DNA of 64,000 bases from Eulemur rufifrons (Eukaryota > Chordata > Mammalia > Primates > Lemuridae), in NCBI RefSeq assembly GCF_041146395.1, contig NC_090989.1:123379501-123443500 (forward strand), in the 5' to 3' direction. The stretch's first letter is position 1, and every line of letters begins with the position of its first letter. This document shows, piece after piece, positions 25,372 through 37,509 of this stretch. Made by a program: the position numbers and the translations under genes. The notes beneath the pieces were generated by a model. It was not told the DNA's origin, made no database searches, and saw only the letters and a program-made list of their open reading frames with translations.

Positions 25372-26014
25372 AATCTTCATTATTCACAAATTCCATATTT
25401 GCAAATTTGCCTACTTGCTAAAATTTATCTGAAACCCTCAAATCAATATTCATGGTGCTTTGCAGCCACTTGTGAACATATGCAGGGTAGCGCAAAATTT
25501 GAGTCGCTTGACATGCATGTTCCCAGCTGAGGTTGAATAAGGCAACACTCTGCCCTCTTGTTTTAGTTTTCATGCTGTAAACAAGTGTCCTTTTAGTGGT
25601 TGTTTAGTGCCGTATTATTCAAATTTTTGTGCTTTTTCTTGATTACTACGCTGTTTAAAATGGCCCATTAGAGTAGTGCTGAGGTGTTATCTAATGATCC
25701 AAAGTGCAAGAAGGCTGTCATGTGGCTTACAGAGGTACATTAGATAAATTTTGTTCAACTGTGAGTCATAGAGCTTTTGGCCATGAGTTCAATGTTAATG
25801 CACCAACAAAATATATTAAATAAGATGTCTTTAAACAGAAACACACATAAAACATGGTTGTTTATTGATTGGTTGACAAAAATACTGTGACCAGAGGTTT
25901 ATAGGTACCTAACCCTGTATTTCCCCTAGTAGCAGTGGTTCAGTATTAGCTAATTCATTGTTCACAGTGACTTTATGGAAGATAACTGCCACAAATAACA
26001 GGAGTCAACTGTGT
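25372..26014 (+). mobile_element. Tigger-family (Tc1/mariner) DNA transposon remnant
   Basis: The ends are degraded inverted copies: 'cttcattattcac' on the left and 'acaggagtcaactgtg' on the right. Inside, an ATG at 25660 starts a transposase-like N-terminus with the order A-E-V-L-S and K-K-A-V. It already has a stop at codon 4 and later frame damage. The central transposase is missing, so it is an internally deleted copy. It sits inside the old L1 and is therefore younger than that L1. Confidence 0.85.
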
Positions 26015-26330
26015 ATACCATAGAGAAACTCTCACATATGCTCAAGGGCACATATAAGAAATATTCATTATTTGTGATGGTGACAATGTGTATATATCCT
26101 CATGTCTTTCATGAAGGAATGGATAAATACATTGTGTTATATTCATATAATGGAATACCTTCATAGCACTGGTATTTTAATGGAGGGACATACAACAAAC
26201 AAAATCATTACGTAAAGTATATAACATGTATAAAGGTAGTTCATTTCATTAGGAGGAAATAAAGCAGAGAGGGAAGATAGCAAGTGAGCTCTGGGAAGGT
26301 GGGTGCTTTGAAATTTTAAATAAGGTAGCC
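26015..26330 (+). mobile_element. Ancient LINE-1 fragment, distal to the Tigger insertion
   Basis: The order 'gagaaactctcacatatgct', 'aatggataaatacattgtgt' and 'attcatataatggaatacct' matches L1 ORF2 3'-end sequence, in line with the L1 left of the Tigger. Confidence 0.7.
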
Positions 26331-26859
26331 AGGGTGTTAATAATTTGGCCTTCTCTTCTTATTTCATGAAGTTGAGTTCCAGAATTTATTAAATAGTAAT
26401 TGCAATAGCAGATGTTCTTATTTTATATCTGATTTAGAATCTATTAATAGCAAATAGTATGTGATGAATAAATGTTTACTAAATGAATGCCTTTGGTATT
26501 TCACCTTTAAATGTGATTTTAGCTATTGACCAATGCTTTCACATTTCAGTACTCTTAAAACTCTGCATATCTTTTTGTGTTTTATTGAGTATTTTAATTG
26601 GAAGTCTGGAAAAAGTGTTTTAGATATTGCTGGCTTTCCTCCATTCTTCTCTGGAGTCCCGTGATTGACATTTTAACCTAAGTGAAGCAATATGCATGGT
26701 GTGAATTGATGCTTAATGTATGATTTTTAAACTGAATTAATGAAGAAACTGAAAGGGTGAAGGGAGTATGTTATTTATCTTAATTTGTAGTTTTCAAATA
26801 ACCATGTATGTGGTAAAAAGGGCCTCTTTTTGTTCTCTTGCACTGGTAGGAATCGGCTT
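26331..26859. other. Non-coding, nothing recognised
   Basis: No exon or repeat recognised, apart from a possible tail motif 'gatgaataaatgtttactaa' near 26462. Confidence 0.35.
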
Positions 26860-27100
26860 ACGTAAGGGCATTGGCATTTATTTAACAACTATTATGTTCT
26901 AGGTACAGGGCTCAGTCCTTTACATATAATTATAATAACACTCTGCAAGGTTGATATCTCTACAGATAAGTAAATAGTTTTTAAAGTTATGTGACTGTCT
27001 CAATGGCATGCAACCTGAACCACAGCAGAGCTTGCATTCCAACCTAGTTGGCCTGAGACCAAAACCTGTGCTCTATTCTTTGCACAATGGTGCTGGTTCC
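26860..27100 (-). repeat. MIR SINE, antisense
   Basis: Antisense MIR order: 'actattatgttctaggtaca', then the diverged core, then 'acctgtgctctattctttgc'. Confidence 0.75.
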
Positions 27101-27284
27101 TAGAGTCATAATCACTGTCTTCAGAACTGCCTATCGATTTTTATATGTTTTTTTAACACTGAATTTTATATTCAGCATCTCCATGCCAAAGCATATGAGC
27201 ATATAGAGGAAATAACTTATTATTTTCAATTTCATGAACACTTGTTGAGTTCCTACATCAATTATTTTCAATGCTTTACAAAAA

Positions 27285-28710
27285 AATGACTTTCTCAACA
27301 TGATAAGAAGCATATATGAAAAACCCACAGCTCACATTATACTCAATATTTAAAGATTCCCCTGAAATCAGAAATAAGACAAGAGTGCCCACTTTTACCA
27401 TTGATATTTAACATTGTACTATATGTTCTAGCCAGATCAATCAGGCAAGAAAAAGAAAAAGAAAAGCCATCCAAACTGGAAAGTGAGAAGTAAAGCTATT
27501 TCTACTTGCAGATGAATGATCTTATATATAGAAAATCCTAAAGCATTCACAGAAAAGCTAGTAGAACTAGTAGACAAATTCAGTAAAGTTGCAGCATACA
27601 AGACCAACACACAAAAATCACAGACAACTAGTGTATAGTTGTGTTTCTATACACCAACAGTGAATAATCTGAAAAGGAAATTAAGAAAACTATGTCATTT
27701 ACAATAGCACCCAAAAGAATAAAATACCTAAGAATAAATTTAACCAAAGAGGTAAAATTCTTGTACACTGACAACTACAAAACATTGCTGAAAGAAGTAA
27801 GAAAACCTAAATAAGTAGAAAGACATCCCACATTCATGGATTGGAAGACTTAACATTGTTAAGATGTCAATATTATCCCAAATGATCTATAGATTCAATA
27901 TAATTCCTATAAAAATTCCAATAACCTTAGTTGAAGAAATGGAAAAACTGATCCTCAAATTCATATGGAATTGCAGGGGCTCCCAAATAGCCAAAAGAAT
28001 TTGGAGAAAGATGAACAACTTCCTGATTTCAAAATTTACTACAGTGTTACAGTAATCAAAACAGTATGGTACTGGTACAAGGACAGATGTCTAGACTAGT
28101 CACTAGTGGGATATAACTGAGAGTCCAGAAGTAAACCCATCCATCTATGAACAACTGATTTTTGATAAGGGTGCCAAGAACTTTCAATGGGGTAAAGAAT
28201 AGTCTCTTTAACAAATGATGAATTTTTCATTTGCACTAGAATGTTTATAGCAGCACAATTCACAACTGCAAAGATGTGGAAACAACCCAAGTGCCCATCA
28301 ATACATGAGTGGATTAATAAAATGTGGTATATGTATACCGTGGAATTCTACTCAGCCACAAAAAACAATGGTGATTTAGCATCTCTTGTATTATCCTAGA
28401 TAGAGCTGGAGCCCGTTCTACTAGGTGAAGTATGACAAGAATGGAAAAACAAGCACCACGTGTACTCATCATCAAATTAGTTTCACTGATCATCACCTAA
28501 GAGCACATTTAGGAATAACATTGATCGGGTGTTGAGCAGATGTGGGTGGGGGAGGGGATGGGTGTATACATACATAATGAGTGTGATGCCACTGTCTAGG
28601 GGATGGACACGTTTGAAGCTCTGACTTGGGGGGATGGGGAGGCAAGGGCAACATACATAACCTAAACTTTTGTACCCCCACAATATGCTGAAATAAGAAT
28701 AAAAAAAAAA
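27285..28710 (+). mobile_element. Younger LINE-1, 5'-truncated, strepsirrhine-type 3' end
   Basis: ORF2 sequence is clear from about 27310 ('catatatgaaaaacccacag') to about 28215. A jump then leads straight to 'gtttatagcagcacaattca', so several hundred bases of ORF2 are missing internally. The 3' UTR includes a G-rich tract ('gtgggtgggggaggggatgg') and 'ttttgtacccccacaatatg'. It ends in an A-tail at about 28701-28710. Stops and frameshifts make it dead. Confidence 0.9.
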
Positions 28711-29705
28711 GAAAGTGAAAAATACCCTATAGAATGGGAGAAAATATTTGCAAGTTCATATTTGATAGAGTTCTAATATGCTGAATATATAAAGAACCCT
28801 TACTACTCAAAAACAAAAATTCAAGCAAACAAATTTTAAAACATACAAAGGACTTGAATAAACATTTCTCTAAATAATATAGACAGGTTACAATAAGCAT
28901 ATGAAAAGATGCTCAACGTCATCCGTCACTAAGGAAATGCAAAGTGAAACCACAATGAGGTACCACTTCATACCCACCAGGGTGACTATAATAAAAAAAG
29001 GAAAATAACAAGTGTTGGCAAGACTATGGAGAAATTGGAACCCTTGTACCTTGCTAGTGGTAATGTAAAATTGTTCAATTGCATTGAAAACCAATTTGGT
29101 GGTTCTTCAAAGAGTTGAACATTGAATTGCTGTAGGAACCCAAAATTTTATGTATATATACACACACACCCCCAGAAGAACTGAAGCAGTCACTCAAACA
29201 AGTACATGTACGTGAATGTACATAGGTGCACTATTCACAGGAGGCAAAATGTAGAAATAGCCCAAATGTCCATCAACAGATGAATGGCTAAACAAATTGT
29301 GGTATACCCAGACAATGGAATATTATTTGGCCATAAAAAGTAATGAAGTACTGATACATGCTACAATATAAAAGAATCTCCAAAACATTATGCCAAATTC
29401 AAGAAGCTAGACACAAAAGGACAAATACTGCATGACTCTATTAATAGGAAATATTCGGAATAGAGAAATCTGTAGAGACAGAAAGTAGATTGGTGGCTGC
29501 AGGTGGGCTTGGAGAGTGAGGAATAGGGAAAAACTGCTTAATGGTAAGGGGTTTTACCTAGAAGTGATAGAAATGTTTGGAACTAGATAGAAGTGGTGGA
29601 TACATGACACTGTGAATGTACTAAATGCCATTGAACTATTCTCTTTAAAATGGTTAATTTTATGTAATGTTAATTTCACCTCAATAAATTATTTCTAAAA
29701 AATTA
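28711..29705 (+). mobile_element. Older LINE-1 (L1M-type) 3' end
   Basis: The sequence resumes right after the younger L1 tail with L1 ORF2: 'gggagaaaatatttgcaagt', 'atgaggtaccacttcatacc' and 'atggaatattatttggccat'. It then shows an older-type 3' UTR ending 'cacctcaataaattatttct'. It is more diverged than the neighbouring L1 and in the same orientation. Confidence 0.9.
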
Positions 29706-29939
29706 AGACTAATTATCAAAGCTTCTGGAAGGTCCAAGATAGGTACCAACAGTGTCTATTTTTAAAAGATAGCACAAATGTTTCAGATGTGCACACCAAG
29801 AGCTGTGAGCCATTGGCCTCCATGTGAGCAGTGTCCTGGGAGTTTTTACAAGAATTATCTCATTATGCAATTCCTATCGTCATTTAACTGTAATAGGAAT
29901 TGACTCAGTGGGTCATATTTCCTAGGTGTCTGTCAGTTT

Positions 29940-30400
29940 TTCGTCCTCCAGGAAGCATATGCAAAGATAAAATTAGAATGCAAGAGATTTATTTGGGGGA
30001 AATGATTGCAAAGAATAAAGAGGGAAGAGAACAGAGTAGGTGGGAATAGCTTTCAGATGGCAATGCAGGTTCTACACTTGTACAAACAGAGAGGAAGGAA
30101 GAAGGATAGGGTAGGAAGGGCCTCAGGATTCAGTTCAGCTTTGAGAAAGTCTCAGCCAGGAAATGAGGAGCTCCAGAGCAAAGATTGTTCATCAGAGGAG
30201 TTCGGCATTGGGCTGGAATGGTCCATCTCTAGTACCTGAAGCATTCTCTATCAATGGCTGGGAGCAACCCTGGGAGAGTGTGGCCTCAGAGACGAAAGCT
30301 GGTGTGAATCTGAAGGTGTGGCAGCTGGAGGATGCCCACCAACTACACTTCTTGCAGCAGGTCCTTTTGCAGGAAGATCTGAGCAGCACACCTCCATGGT
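29940..30400 (+). repeat. Unclassified old interspersed repeat
   Basis: The segment starting 'ctccaggaagcatatgcaaa' with 'gagatttatttgggggaaat' resembles sequence around the LTR at 10.2-10.9 kb. The family is not named. Overlapping frames on both strands are not genes. Confidence 0.4.
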
Positions 30401-30545
30401 CATCACAGTGTGATTCTGGACAAATTGTATAATCTCTCTGAGCCTTGTTTGCAAATGGAGTTAATATCATCTTCATTACCAGGTTTTTGGAGGACTAAAT
30501 AAGATAACATAAATAAAAGTTACCTGGTATAATATGTGGAATGAA
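30400..30545 (+). repeat. MIR SINE
   Basis: Sense MIR core: 'gtgtgattctggacaaattg', 'ctctctgagccttgtttgca' and 'gaggactaaataagataaca'. Confidence 0.8.
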
Positions 30546-30559
30546 TGTAAGTGACTAAC

Positions 30560-30700
30560 CATTATTCTTTTTCCCTTTACACATATGAGCAAACTGTGAC
30601 TCAGAGAGATAAAACTACCTTCCTGAAGGCCACATGGCTAGTTAAGTGGTAGGTGCATGATTAAAATTCAGCCTGACCTCATGTCCTACACATACTCCAT
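30560..30700 (-). repeat. MIR SINE, antisense
   Basis: The core 'atgagcaaactgtgactcag' and 'aaggccacatggctagttaa' fit antisense MIR. Confidence 0.75.
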
Positions 30701-31579
30701 TCAAGCACAAACATACCTAAGAATTTATGCCCCATTTTTGTACCTAGAGACTGCATGGACACTCTATGTTCTACAAAGCTGTCTGTGGAGAAACATCTGC
30801 CAGTGCTGGTGTGTGCACATATGTGGATTGTAGTTAATTTCCTCATGTCTTACTTTCCGCTGGCACATCACAGAGAAGTGCCAAGCATCTTCTCTCATCA
30901 TTAGATACATATTGGCATTTGAAGCTTTTGGAAGGATTATAACATTTCCAGTACTGAAATATTCATCTTTGAAAAACATTATCTTATGAGGAAAAAATTA
31001 AGATGTAAATTGGTTTCATTTAAATCTCACCACTTCCACTACACAAACTCACTAAGTTGACACAGCCAGACTGGAAATGGCTCCCTTTCTCCCGTGTCAT
31101 CTGTAGTGAGACGGAGAAATAGCAGCTGCTCCTCGTCTGGGTCTTTGGAGTCCTGGCAGGTGGCCAGCCGAGGGCCTGAGGAGAGCCTGGCCACTACATT
31201 TCCCCTGCTGCTACTGCTATTGTGGGAAGTGAAATATTAATCGTACCAATAGCCAGGAGCAACCTGTGGGCAGGGAAGACCTTAGAGTCACACAGCACCC
31301 TGTGGCTTCTCAGCCATTTGTGTCACTTCATTGGCTTTTCTGGATGTTACTCAAGAACACAGCCGCCCATCCCTCCCTACCTCAAATTGCCCACACCATG
31401 AAGTCATTTATCAGCTTCCACTGCAGAAGGGATGACACCAAACTGTGTGCTTTGGGCCTTCCCTGCACAGATTCTTTTCTGATAAAAAAAGAATAGAAAA
31501 AGGCTTAGCTTTGCTATGTTTAGGAGATAAACATGTGGTACCCAGTTAACCTTATAATACAGTGTTAGGCCTGAAATCC
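30701..31579. other. Non-coding, nothing recognised
   Basis: No exon or repeat could be named. The 30764-30979 (-) and 31266-31496 (+) frames lack any domain. Confidence 0.35.
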
Positions 31580-32205
31580 AGTTCAGTAAACATTTTTAAT
31601 GCTGACAATGGCTAGGTGCTGAAGATTTGGAGTTGAAAAAGACAGTCCTTGTCTTCAAAGGGGACACATAGAAGCAAACAAGTTCCAACTCACTGTAATA
31701 CGTGTGGTGGTACAGTTAAGATATTTATGTGACAGAGCAAAGAAGACAATGGTATGATGTGTGTGTGATGGGGTACCTGAGGGCATCAGGGAAGGCTGCC
31801 AGGAGGAGGTGCTGCCCAAAGGGAACTTCAAATATGAATTATACACATATCAGTGGCTAACAGAGACTAGCATCTCAGGTGAAGGAAAAGATTCTGCAAA
31901 GGCAGAGATGAGAATCAGTGTGGTGTGTTTGAGGAAACTTTAATAAGAGTTGCTAGAATGTAAAGTATAAGAAGGGATGTATTAGGAAATGAAGGAGGAG
32001 TTGGAGGTATGGGCCAGACTAGGAATTGGTTTTGTAGAGCTCACTGAACAACTTAGACTTCACGGGGTGAGTGATGGGGAGCCAGTGGAGGACAGTATGT
32101 AAGTAGGGGGGATTTGAGGTCACATTGGTGTTTTTAGAATGATCCTGTGCTGATAGGGGAAGAGAGATGCTATAGGAGGACTGGAGCCTGGGAGATTGAT
32201 TAGGA
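31580..32205 (-). repeat. LINE/L2, antisense
   Basis: The order 'cagggaaggctgccaggagg', 'gatggggagccagtggagga' and 'ttttagaatgatcctgtgct' is the reverse complement of the L2 3' region. This is a fairly long L2 copy. Confidence 0.85.
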
Positions 32206-32224
32206 GGCCGATAGAGGCCTCCAC

Positions 32225-32825
32225 TTTTCTTTGTAAAAAATACTTATCATTTATTTCTCTTGTGTACTATAACTTTGTATCCTTTCACCATCATCTTTTC
32301 ATTTCCCCACTCCTCAGCCTCTAGGAACCACTATTCTACTCTCCGCTTCTAGGGGTTTACTTGTTTTAGATTACACATGTAAGTGCAAATATACATTTTT
32401 TTGTCTTTCTATGCCTGGCTTATGTCACTTAGCATAAGGTCTTCCAGGTTCACCCATGTAGTCCCAAATAACAACATTTCCTTCTTTTAAAAGCGGAATA
32501 GTATTCCATTGTGCATGTGTATCACATTTTCTTTATTCCTTTATCTGTTGATGGATACTTTGGTTGCTCCCATAACTTGGCTGCCATACATAATGCTGCA
32601 ATGAACATGGGAGTGCAGACATCTCTTTGACACACTGATTTCAAGCCCTCAGGATATATACCCAGGAGTGGGATTGCTGGATCATATGGTAATTTTATCT
32701 TTTTTTTTTTTTTTTTTAAGAAACCTCCATATAGTTTTCCATAATGGCCATATTAACTTATATTCCCACCAACCGTGTACAAGGGTTCCTTTTCTCCACA
32801 TACATATCCCACTTTTCACAAGGCC
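32225..32825 (-). mobile_element. LINE-1 3' region, antisense
   Basis: The order 'atagtattccattgtgcatg', 'tatctgttgatggatacttt', 'tgctgcaatgaacatgggag' and 'gggattgctggatcatatgg' is antisense L1 ORF2. A T-run at 32701-32717 interrupts it. No open frame remains. Confidence 0.95.
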
Positions 32826-32879
32826 TGTCATATTTTCTCCCAGAATAATTCTCAAATATGCCCATTTTTCTTCTTTTCC

Positions 32880-33530
32880 TCTGCCATTGTTTCACTTCAA
32901 GCTTTTGTCATTTTCTGCCTTGACTGATGCAATGATCTCCTCCCTGTTCTCTTCAGTCCCATCCTTGCTCTTCAATCCATTCTTCACAGTGCTCCGGAGT
33001 GATTCTTTATGAACTTACGTGGTGTCAAGTTATTCACCATTGCATTTAAAATCCGAAATCTTCAACATAGCCCACAAGGCATGGTCTGACCCTTGACTCA
33101 ATCCTCATATTTCTCCTATTCTCTGTGTCTCAGCCACATTGACCAACTTTAAATACTAGGGAGCTAGAAGACTTTGCCTATGTTATTCTCTTTGATTGGA
33201 ATGTTCTTCTAGCAATTCCTTATTTGACTGACTCCTACTCATCCACCAAGTTCAACTTAAATGTCCTTTCCTCAAAAGGGACATAACTTCTCTGACTCCA
33301 ACAGGTATCCCTCTTATAATATCTCACCACACTATTTACCCTTTCTTCATATATATACCTTTATCCAATTTTGTAGGTGTATATGTATATACTTATTTAT
33401 TTAATGTCTGTGTCTTCCACAAGGTTTCAGGTCAATCTTATTCTCCACTTAATCACAGGCACAGGACAGAACATGGCATAAAGCAGGAACACAATTGATA
33501 ATTGTTGACTGGATGATTGAAAGGGATCTG
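32880..33530 (+). repeat. LINE/L2, sense
   Basis: A long L2 with its consensus order: a diverged 5' part, 'cccacaaggcatggtctgac', 'tactcatccaccaagttcaa' with 'cttaaatgtcctttcctc', 'ctctgactccaacaggtatc', and an eroded tail near 33460-33520. It lies beside antisense L2 and L1 pieces. Confidence 0.9.
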
Positions 33531-34016
33531 GGTTGGACCTTGCTTTGACACAGAAATATTTAGTGGCTTAATCTGTCATGTATCAGATAGCCAGGCTTCC
33601 TTCCAGGGTTCTCTACCGTGATCTTGGAGCTGAACCAGCTGATTTTATGGTAATGAGGCCTTTCAACTTGTCAGCATGTGTATACTTTGGTGTACACTGT
33701 TGACCTTTGGTTTGGAGACCTCTTCTCCTCCTGTCCAAACCCATTAGCTGACATGTGAGATCTTTCTGATATTCACAGGCACATCATTCAGGAAGTCTCT
33801 TGGGCTCTCTTGTCCCCTGACTGCTGTGTGCCTTAGAAACGTTGCCTTTTCACTGTGTTAGCTATAGCCACATCTGATTGGGGCTCACCTGTATCATAGT
33901 GCCAAACTGGAAGTAGAGAAAAGTAGTATTTTGAAAGTCAATAGACTTTGAGATGTAAGAACCAAAGGGATTGTTTCCTCTTTCTTAGAATCATTGAATG
34001 TCAGAACTGGTAAGTC
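33531..34016. other. Non-coding, nothing recognised
   Basis: No exon or repeat could be named. Confidence 0.35.
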
Positions 34017-34499
34017 CTTTACAGATGCAGTCCCCAACCCCCGAGCCACGGACCAGTACTGGTCAGTGGCCTGGTAGGAACTGGGCCGAACAGCAGGAGG
34101 TGAGCAATGGGGGAGCCAGTGAAGCTTCATCTGTATTTACAGCAGCTCCCCATCACTCACATCACCACATAAGCTCTGCCTCCTGTTATATCTGCTGCAG
34201 CATTAGGTTCTCATAGGAGCACGAACCCTGCTGTAAACTGTGCATGTGTGGGATCTATTTTGTGCACTCCTTATGAGAATCTAATGCCCGATGATTTGTG
34301 GTGGAGCTGAGGCGGTGATGCTAGCACTGAGGAGCAGCTGCAAATACAGATTATCTTTGGCAGAGAGGTTTCACTATGTAATAAATGTAATACATTTGAA
34401 TCATCCCAAAACAACCCCTCCGACCCTGGTCCATGGAAAAATTGTCTTCCATGAAACCAGTCCCTGGTGCCAAAAAGGTTGGGGGCTGCTGCTTTACAG
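34017..34499. mobile_element. MER1-type hAT-Charlie transposon with intact 8-bp target duplication
   Basis: A perfect 8-bp duplication, CTTTACAG, is at 34017-34024 and 34492-34499. The element between (34025-34491) starts 'atgcagtccccaacc' and ends 'ggttgggggctgctg', matching inverted termini. Its centre holds a large imperfect palindrome: 'cattaggttctcatagga' near 34201 faces 'tccttatgagaatctaatgc' near 34269. An 8-bp duplication is the signature of hAT transposases. No transposase is encoded, so the copy was non-autonomous. Confidence 0.93.
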
Positions 34500-34630
34500 C
34501 ACTAATCCAGACCCCTATTGCACAGATAAGAAGTTAGAAGCCCAGAGAAGCGAAATAATTTCTCCACACATAGTTGTGTGACAACTATGTGATCCCTTTG
34601 TCCACTACACTCTGCACTTAACTTAGTGAC
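34500..34630 (-). repeat. Possible MIR fragment, antisense
   Basis: The sequence 'ttgcacagataagaagttag' followed by 'aagcccagagaagcgaaata' resembles the antisense MIR core directly after the hAT insertion. The hAT element may have landed in this MIR. Confidence 0.5.
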
Positions 34631-34654
34631 AAAAAAAAAAAAAAAAAAAAAAAA
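34631..34654. repeat. Poly(A) run of 24
   Basis: Uninterrupted A-run, seen directly. No retroposed body with a target duplication could be recognised next to it. Confidence 0.95.
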
Positions 34655-35644
34655 GTGCCTGGTGACTTTAGGTTGATTTTCTTGGAATTTTTTTTTATTT
34701 GTAAAAAGGTGAAAATGAAGATAGGGATGAATTGGGCGAGGGGACATATATGCTCTTCATAATTAGAGGGAAATACACAATTCTTCATCTCTCAGAGAGG
34801 AAGGGATTGTTCTCAGAAGTCATATAAACCATAAACACTGGGGGAGGTCATAAAAGACAGTCTCCAGACCCCTGGATATGATGCTTACCATTGAGATAGA
34901 TAGGGCTGAAGGTTGATCTCTTACGGGTAAGTTCCCTTTGCAAAAGAGTGTTTGTTGCTGGTGAAAATAAGGTTAACCCTTCTGCTATATGAGGAGACCT
35001 CAGCTCTCTCCTAACTTTTTAATAAAGTGGGTTTATCAATTTATTCTTTACTGAAATGGTTCTCATTTCCTTTCTTGAGACATTTTTCACTACTCTTATG
35101 CTAAGGCTGGATTTTGTTAAGTGGTTGAGTTTCAGGAGCATATTGCAAGAGATCAGATCCTACCAGTCTAATTGGTAGAGTGTTTCGTTGGCTGTACTTC
35201 CTACCATCACTAAAACGTCCCTGAAATTTATGGAAATGAGTAAGTGTAAGTTGCTTCTGCTAAAATATCAGGTAGTGACATTTCCTGTATAAAGTATTGG
35301 CCCATGCGTTGATTGGAAATATTTCTAATCAACACTCTTAGCATCCTGTGTGTGAGCTCATTCTTTCTCACCTCACAACAGTTCATCTGCTTCATCTCAC
35401 CTTGTGAGAGGCAAAGCTCATGAGAAGCAGGAATTTTGAAAGCACCTGTTTATGAAAATTCTATCATTATAGGAATCAGATTTGAGAGCTCCCTACCATT
35501 CAGGAAGTCCTTTGCTGCTAAGGGAAACAGGTTACCTAAAAGGTGGCAGCTTTGTTCTTTAGGCTCCTGTATGTGAGGGCCCAAAGAGAACCACTTGTAA
35601 TTGGGAACTATCAACTGAGTCTGTCTCAATGGAAAGAGGGAGGG
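34655..35644. other. Non-coding, nothing recognised
   Basis: About 1 kb with no repeat or exon recognised. Confidence 0.35.
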
Positions 35645-35720
35645 GAATTACTATTCACTCAGCACTTACTATGTGTCTGACACTGTACTAGGTGCTTAAT
35701 AGGGTTACTCTATCGCAGGA
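35645..35720 (-). repeat. MIR-type fragment, antisense
   Basis: The phrase 'cagcacttactatgtgtctg' followed by 'acactgtactaggtgcttaa' is the antisense MIR/L2 tail. Confidence 0.7.
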
Positions 35721-35861
35721 CTCTAGGAAGCATCATTCACATTGCAGTCTGTAAGAGTACCACCAGAAGTTGTGCAATGAGGTACCCTTACATTTATTAT
35801 CACAATTAACCATCTGCCACATAAATAACCACACCAATAAATGACTCCTTTGGCTTCCAAT

Positions 35862-36155
35862 TGTTTTTTTTTTTTTTTTAATTGAGCCCCCCCCAGCAGG
35901 AGATCAGAAGAAAGAATGAGGTCAGGGTATACATTCCTCTGCCCCTTTTCCTGCAAGGTCACCCTGGGCTGGCTGTGTTACTGATCTTCCCAAGACAGCC
36001 TCTTCTATACAAGCTTTTGCCTCTGGGTTCTGGCTCCTCCTATTGTCCCTTTGGACCTGTGGGTTACTGCAATATCCTTTGAAGTTCCCCTGCATCACAT
36101 TTATCCTAATTTCAGTGCTCTGTCTGTTTCCTGTAGGGACCCTGACACAACAGGC
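35862..36155. repeat. T-run plus unclassified old repeat
   Basis: A T-run (35865-35879) is followed by sequence with 'gggttctggctcctcctatt' and 'gtctgtttcctgtagggacc', which resembles a common mammalian repeat. I cannot name the family. Confidence 0.4.
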
Positions 36156-37089
36156 TGGGTTTCAAGATTAAGTCTTTCTGACTAGAAGGTTAAAGCTCTT
36201 CCTACTACCTCTTGTTAACACCCATTAAAAAGTGCCAATATTTTAACATGACTACTGAGTTAAACGAAGTCATTGGCAAGAACCTCTAGGGTGGTTCATC
36301 TTGGGTGCCTGCTTGCAAAATCTCCGCAGCACATTTACAGTAGCTCTTGTAGCCAAGAGGACCTGTGCTACGTGGAGATCTTATAGATAGTGCTCAAATG
36401 ATTGCCTATTGAGACACAATAGAATTGTACTTCCTGTGAAAAGTGTCCCTCTGCTCCCAGGACCTTGTCAGGCAGCCAAGGCTGTTAATGCAGATTCATT
36501 CAATAGCAGTAAGGCTTTGCATCTCCAGGAATATTCATTTAAAGATTAAAGACCTCTGCCAGGAGTACACATTTTTGGCAGAATGGCCAATTAGTTGATG
36601 AGCTTTCCAAAAAGACAGCCAGGGCAAAGAGAATGGGACACAGAAGGGTCAGTTTTGAAAAGGGATGGAGAATGCGTGGGAACAGCATTTGGAGCTTTGC
36701 AGGTGCTGTGGGGCTGTGAGAAAGCCCTAGGAGGCCCAGGACGCTGCCCTGCGGAGGAGACATGAAGACATGGAGAAGAGGTAGAAATCAGACATGAGAC
36801 AACTGATATCCTATGTGTTTTCCAGCAGAAGAGATGTTCAAAGCAGACAGATTATTGTGAGTGAATCCCCAACTAGAGAGGGCCCCCATGAAAGAGATCA
36901 CAAGAATAAGAGAGGCTAAAAAATGTTTGGAGGGTATTTACCCATTCTTTAGTTTCATCCCATAAATTAGGCCCAGGGTTGTGGTAAGAGCTTCCCAGAA
37001 ACCACTAGAACTTGTATCAGTGTCATTCCTGCCCCAAAGTCCATAGCCATGGATTACATAGCAATGGAATGAGACAGGAGATATGCAGT
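36156..37089. other. Non-coding, nothing recognised
   Basis: About 0.9 kb with no named repeat and no exon. The 74-codon minus-strand frame at 36539-36763 has no domain. Confidence 0.35.
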
Positions 37090-37345
37090 GGGGTGGGGAG
37101 CCAGTGGTTAAGAACAAGCTCTGATGTCAGACCCTGATATTTAGTAACCATGTGACTTGACTAAGTTACACAACCTGGTTGAGTTTCATTCAGTTCCTCA
37201 TCTGTAATGACGATAATAATAATAATCATAATAATAATAATACATGCATGCATACATACATTCCCCACAGGTTTGCTATGAGAATTAAAGAAGTTAATTA
37301 AAGTAAAGTGCTTAGCACAATTCCTGGCTCTTATTAAGGGCTCAC
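37090..37345 (+). repeat. MIR SINE containing an AAT/ATAC microsatellite
   Basis: Sense MIR ('gagccagtggttaagaacaa', 'gttcctcatctgtaatgacg', 'gtgcttagcacaattcctgg') with an expanded AT-rich middle. Units of ATA run at 37211-37241 and ATGC/ATAC units at 37242-37261. Confidence 0.85.
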
Positions 37346-37509
37346 TCTGTATTATGCATCATGGTTATTGTTACTACTATGCAAAAAGGGAAGAAAGAAA
37401 CACTGTTACTAATTGATGGGAGAGAAGCAGAAAAATCTTACTGATTCTTGAGTTTGGCTGGAGCTAGTTTTGGCTGTGTAGCTCAAAATCATCTTTTGGG
37501 TGCCCTTTG

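Noticed and set aside
34631..34654. A 24-base poly(A) as the tail of a processed pseudogene
   Set aside because: No target duplication, no adenylation signal and no retroposed body were found upstream.
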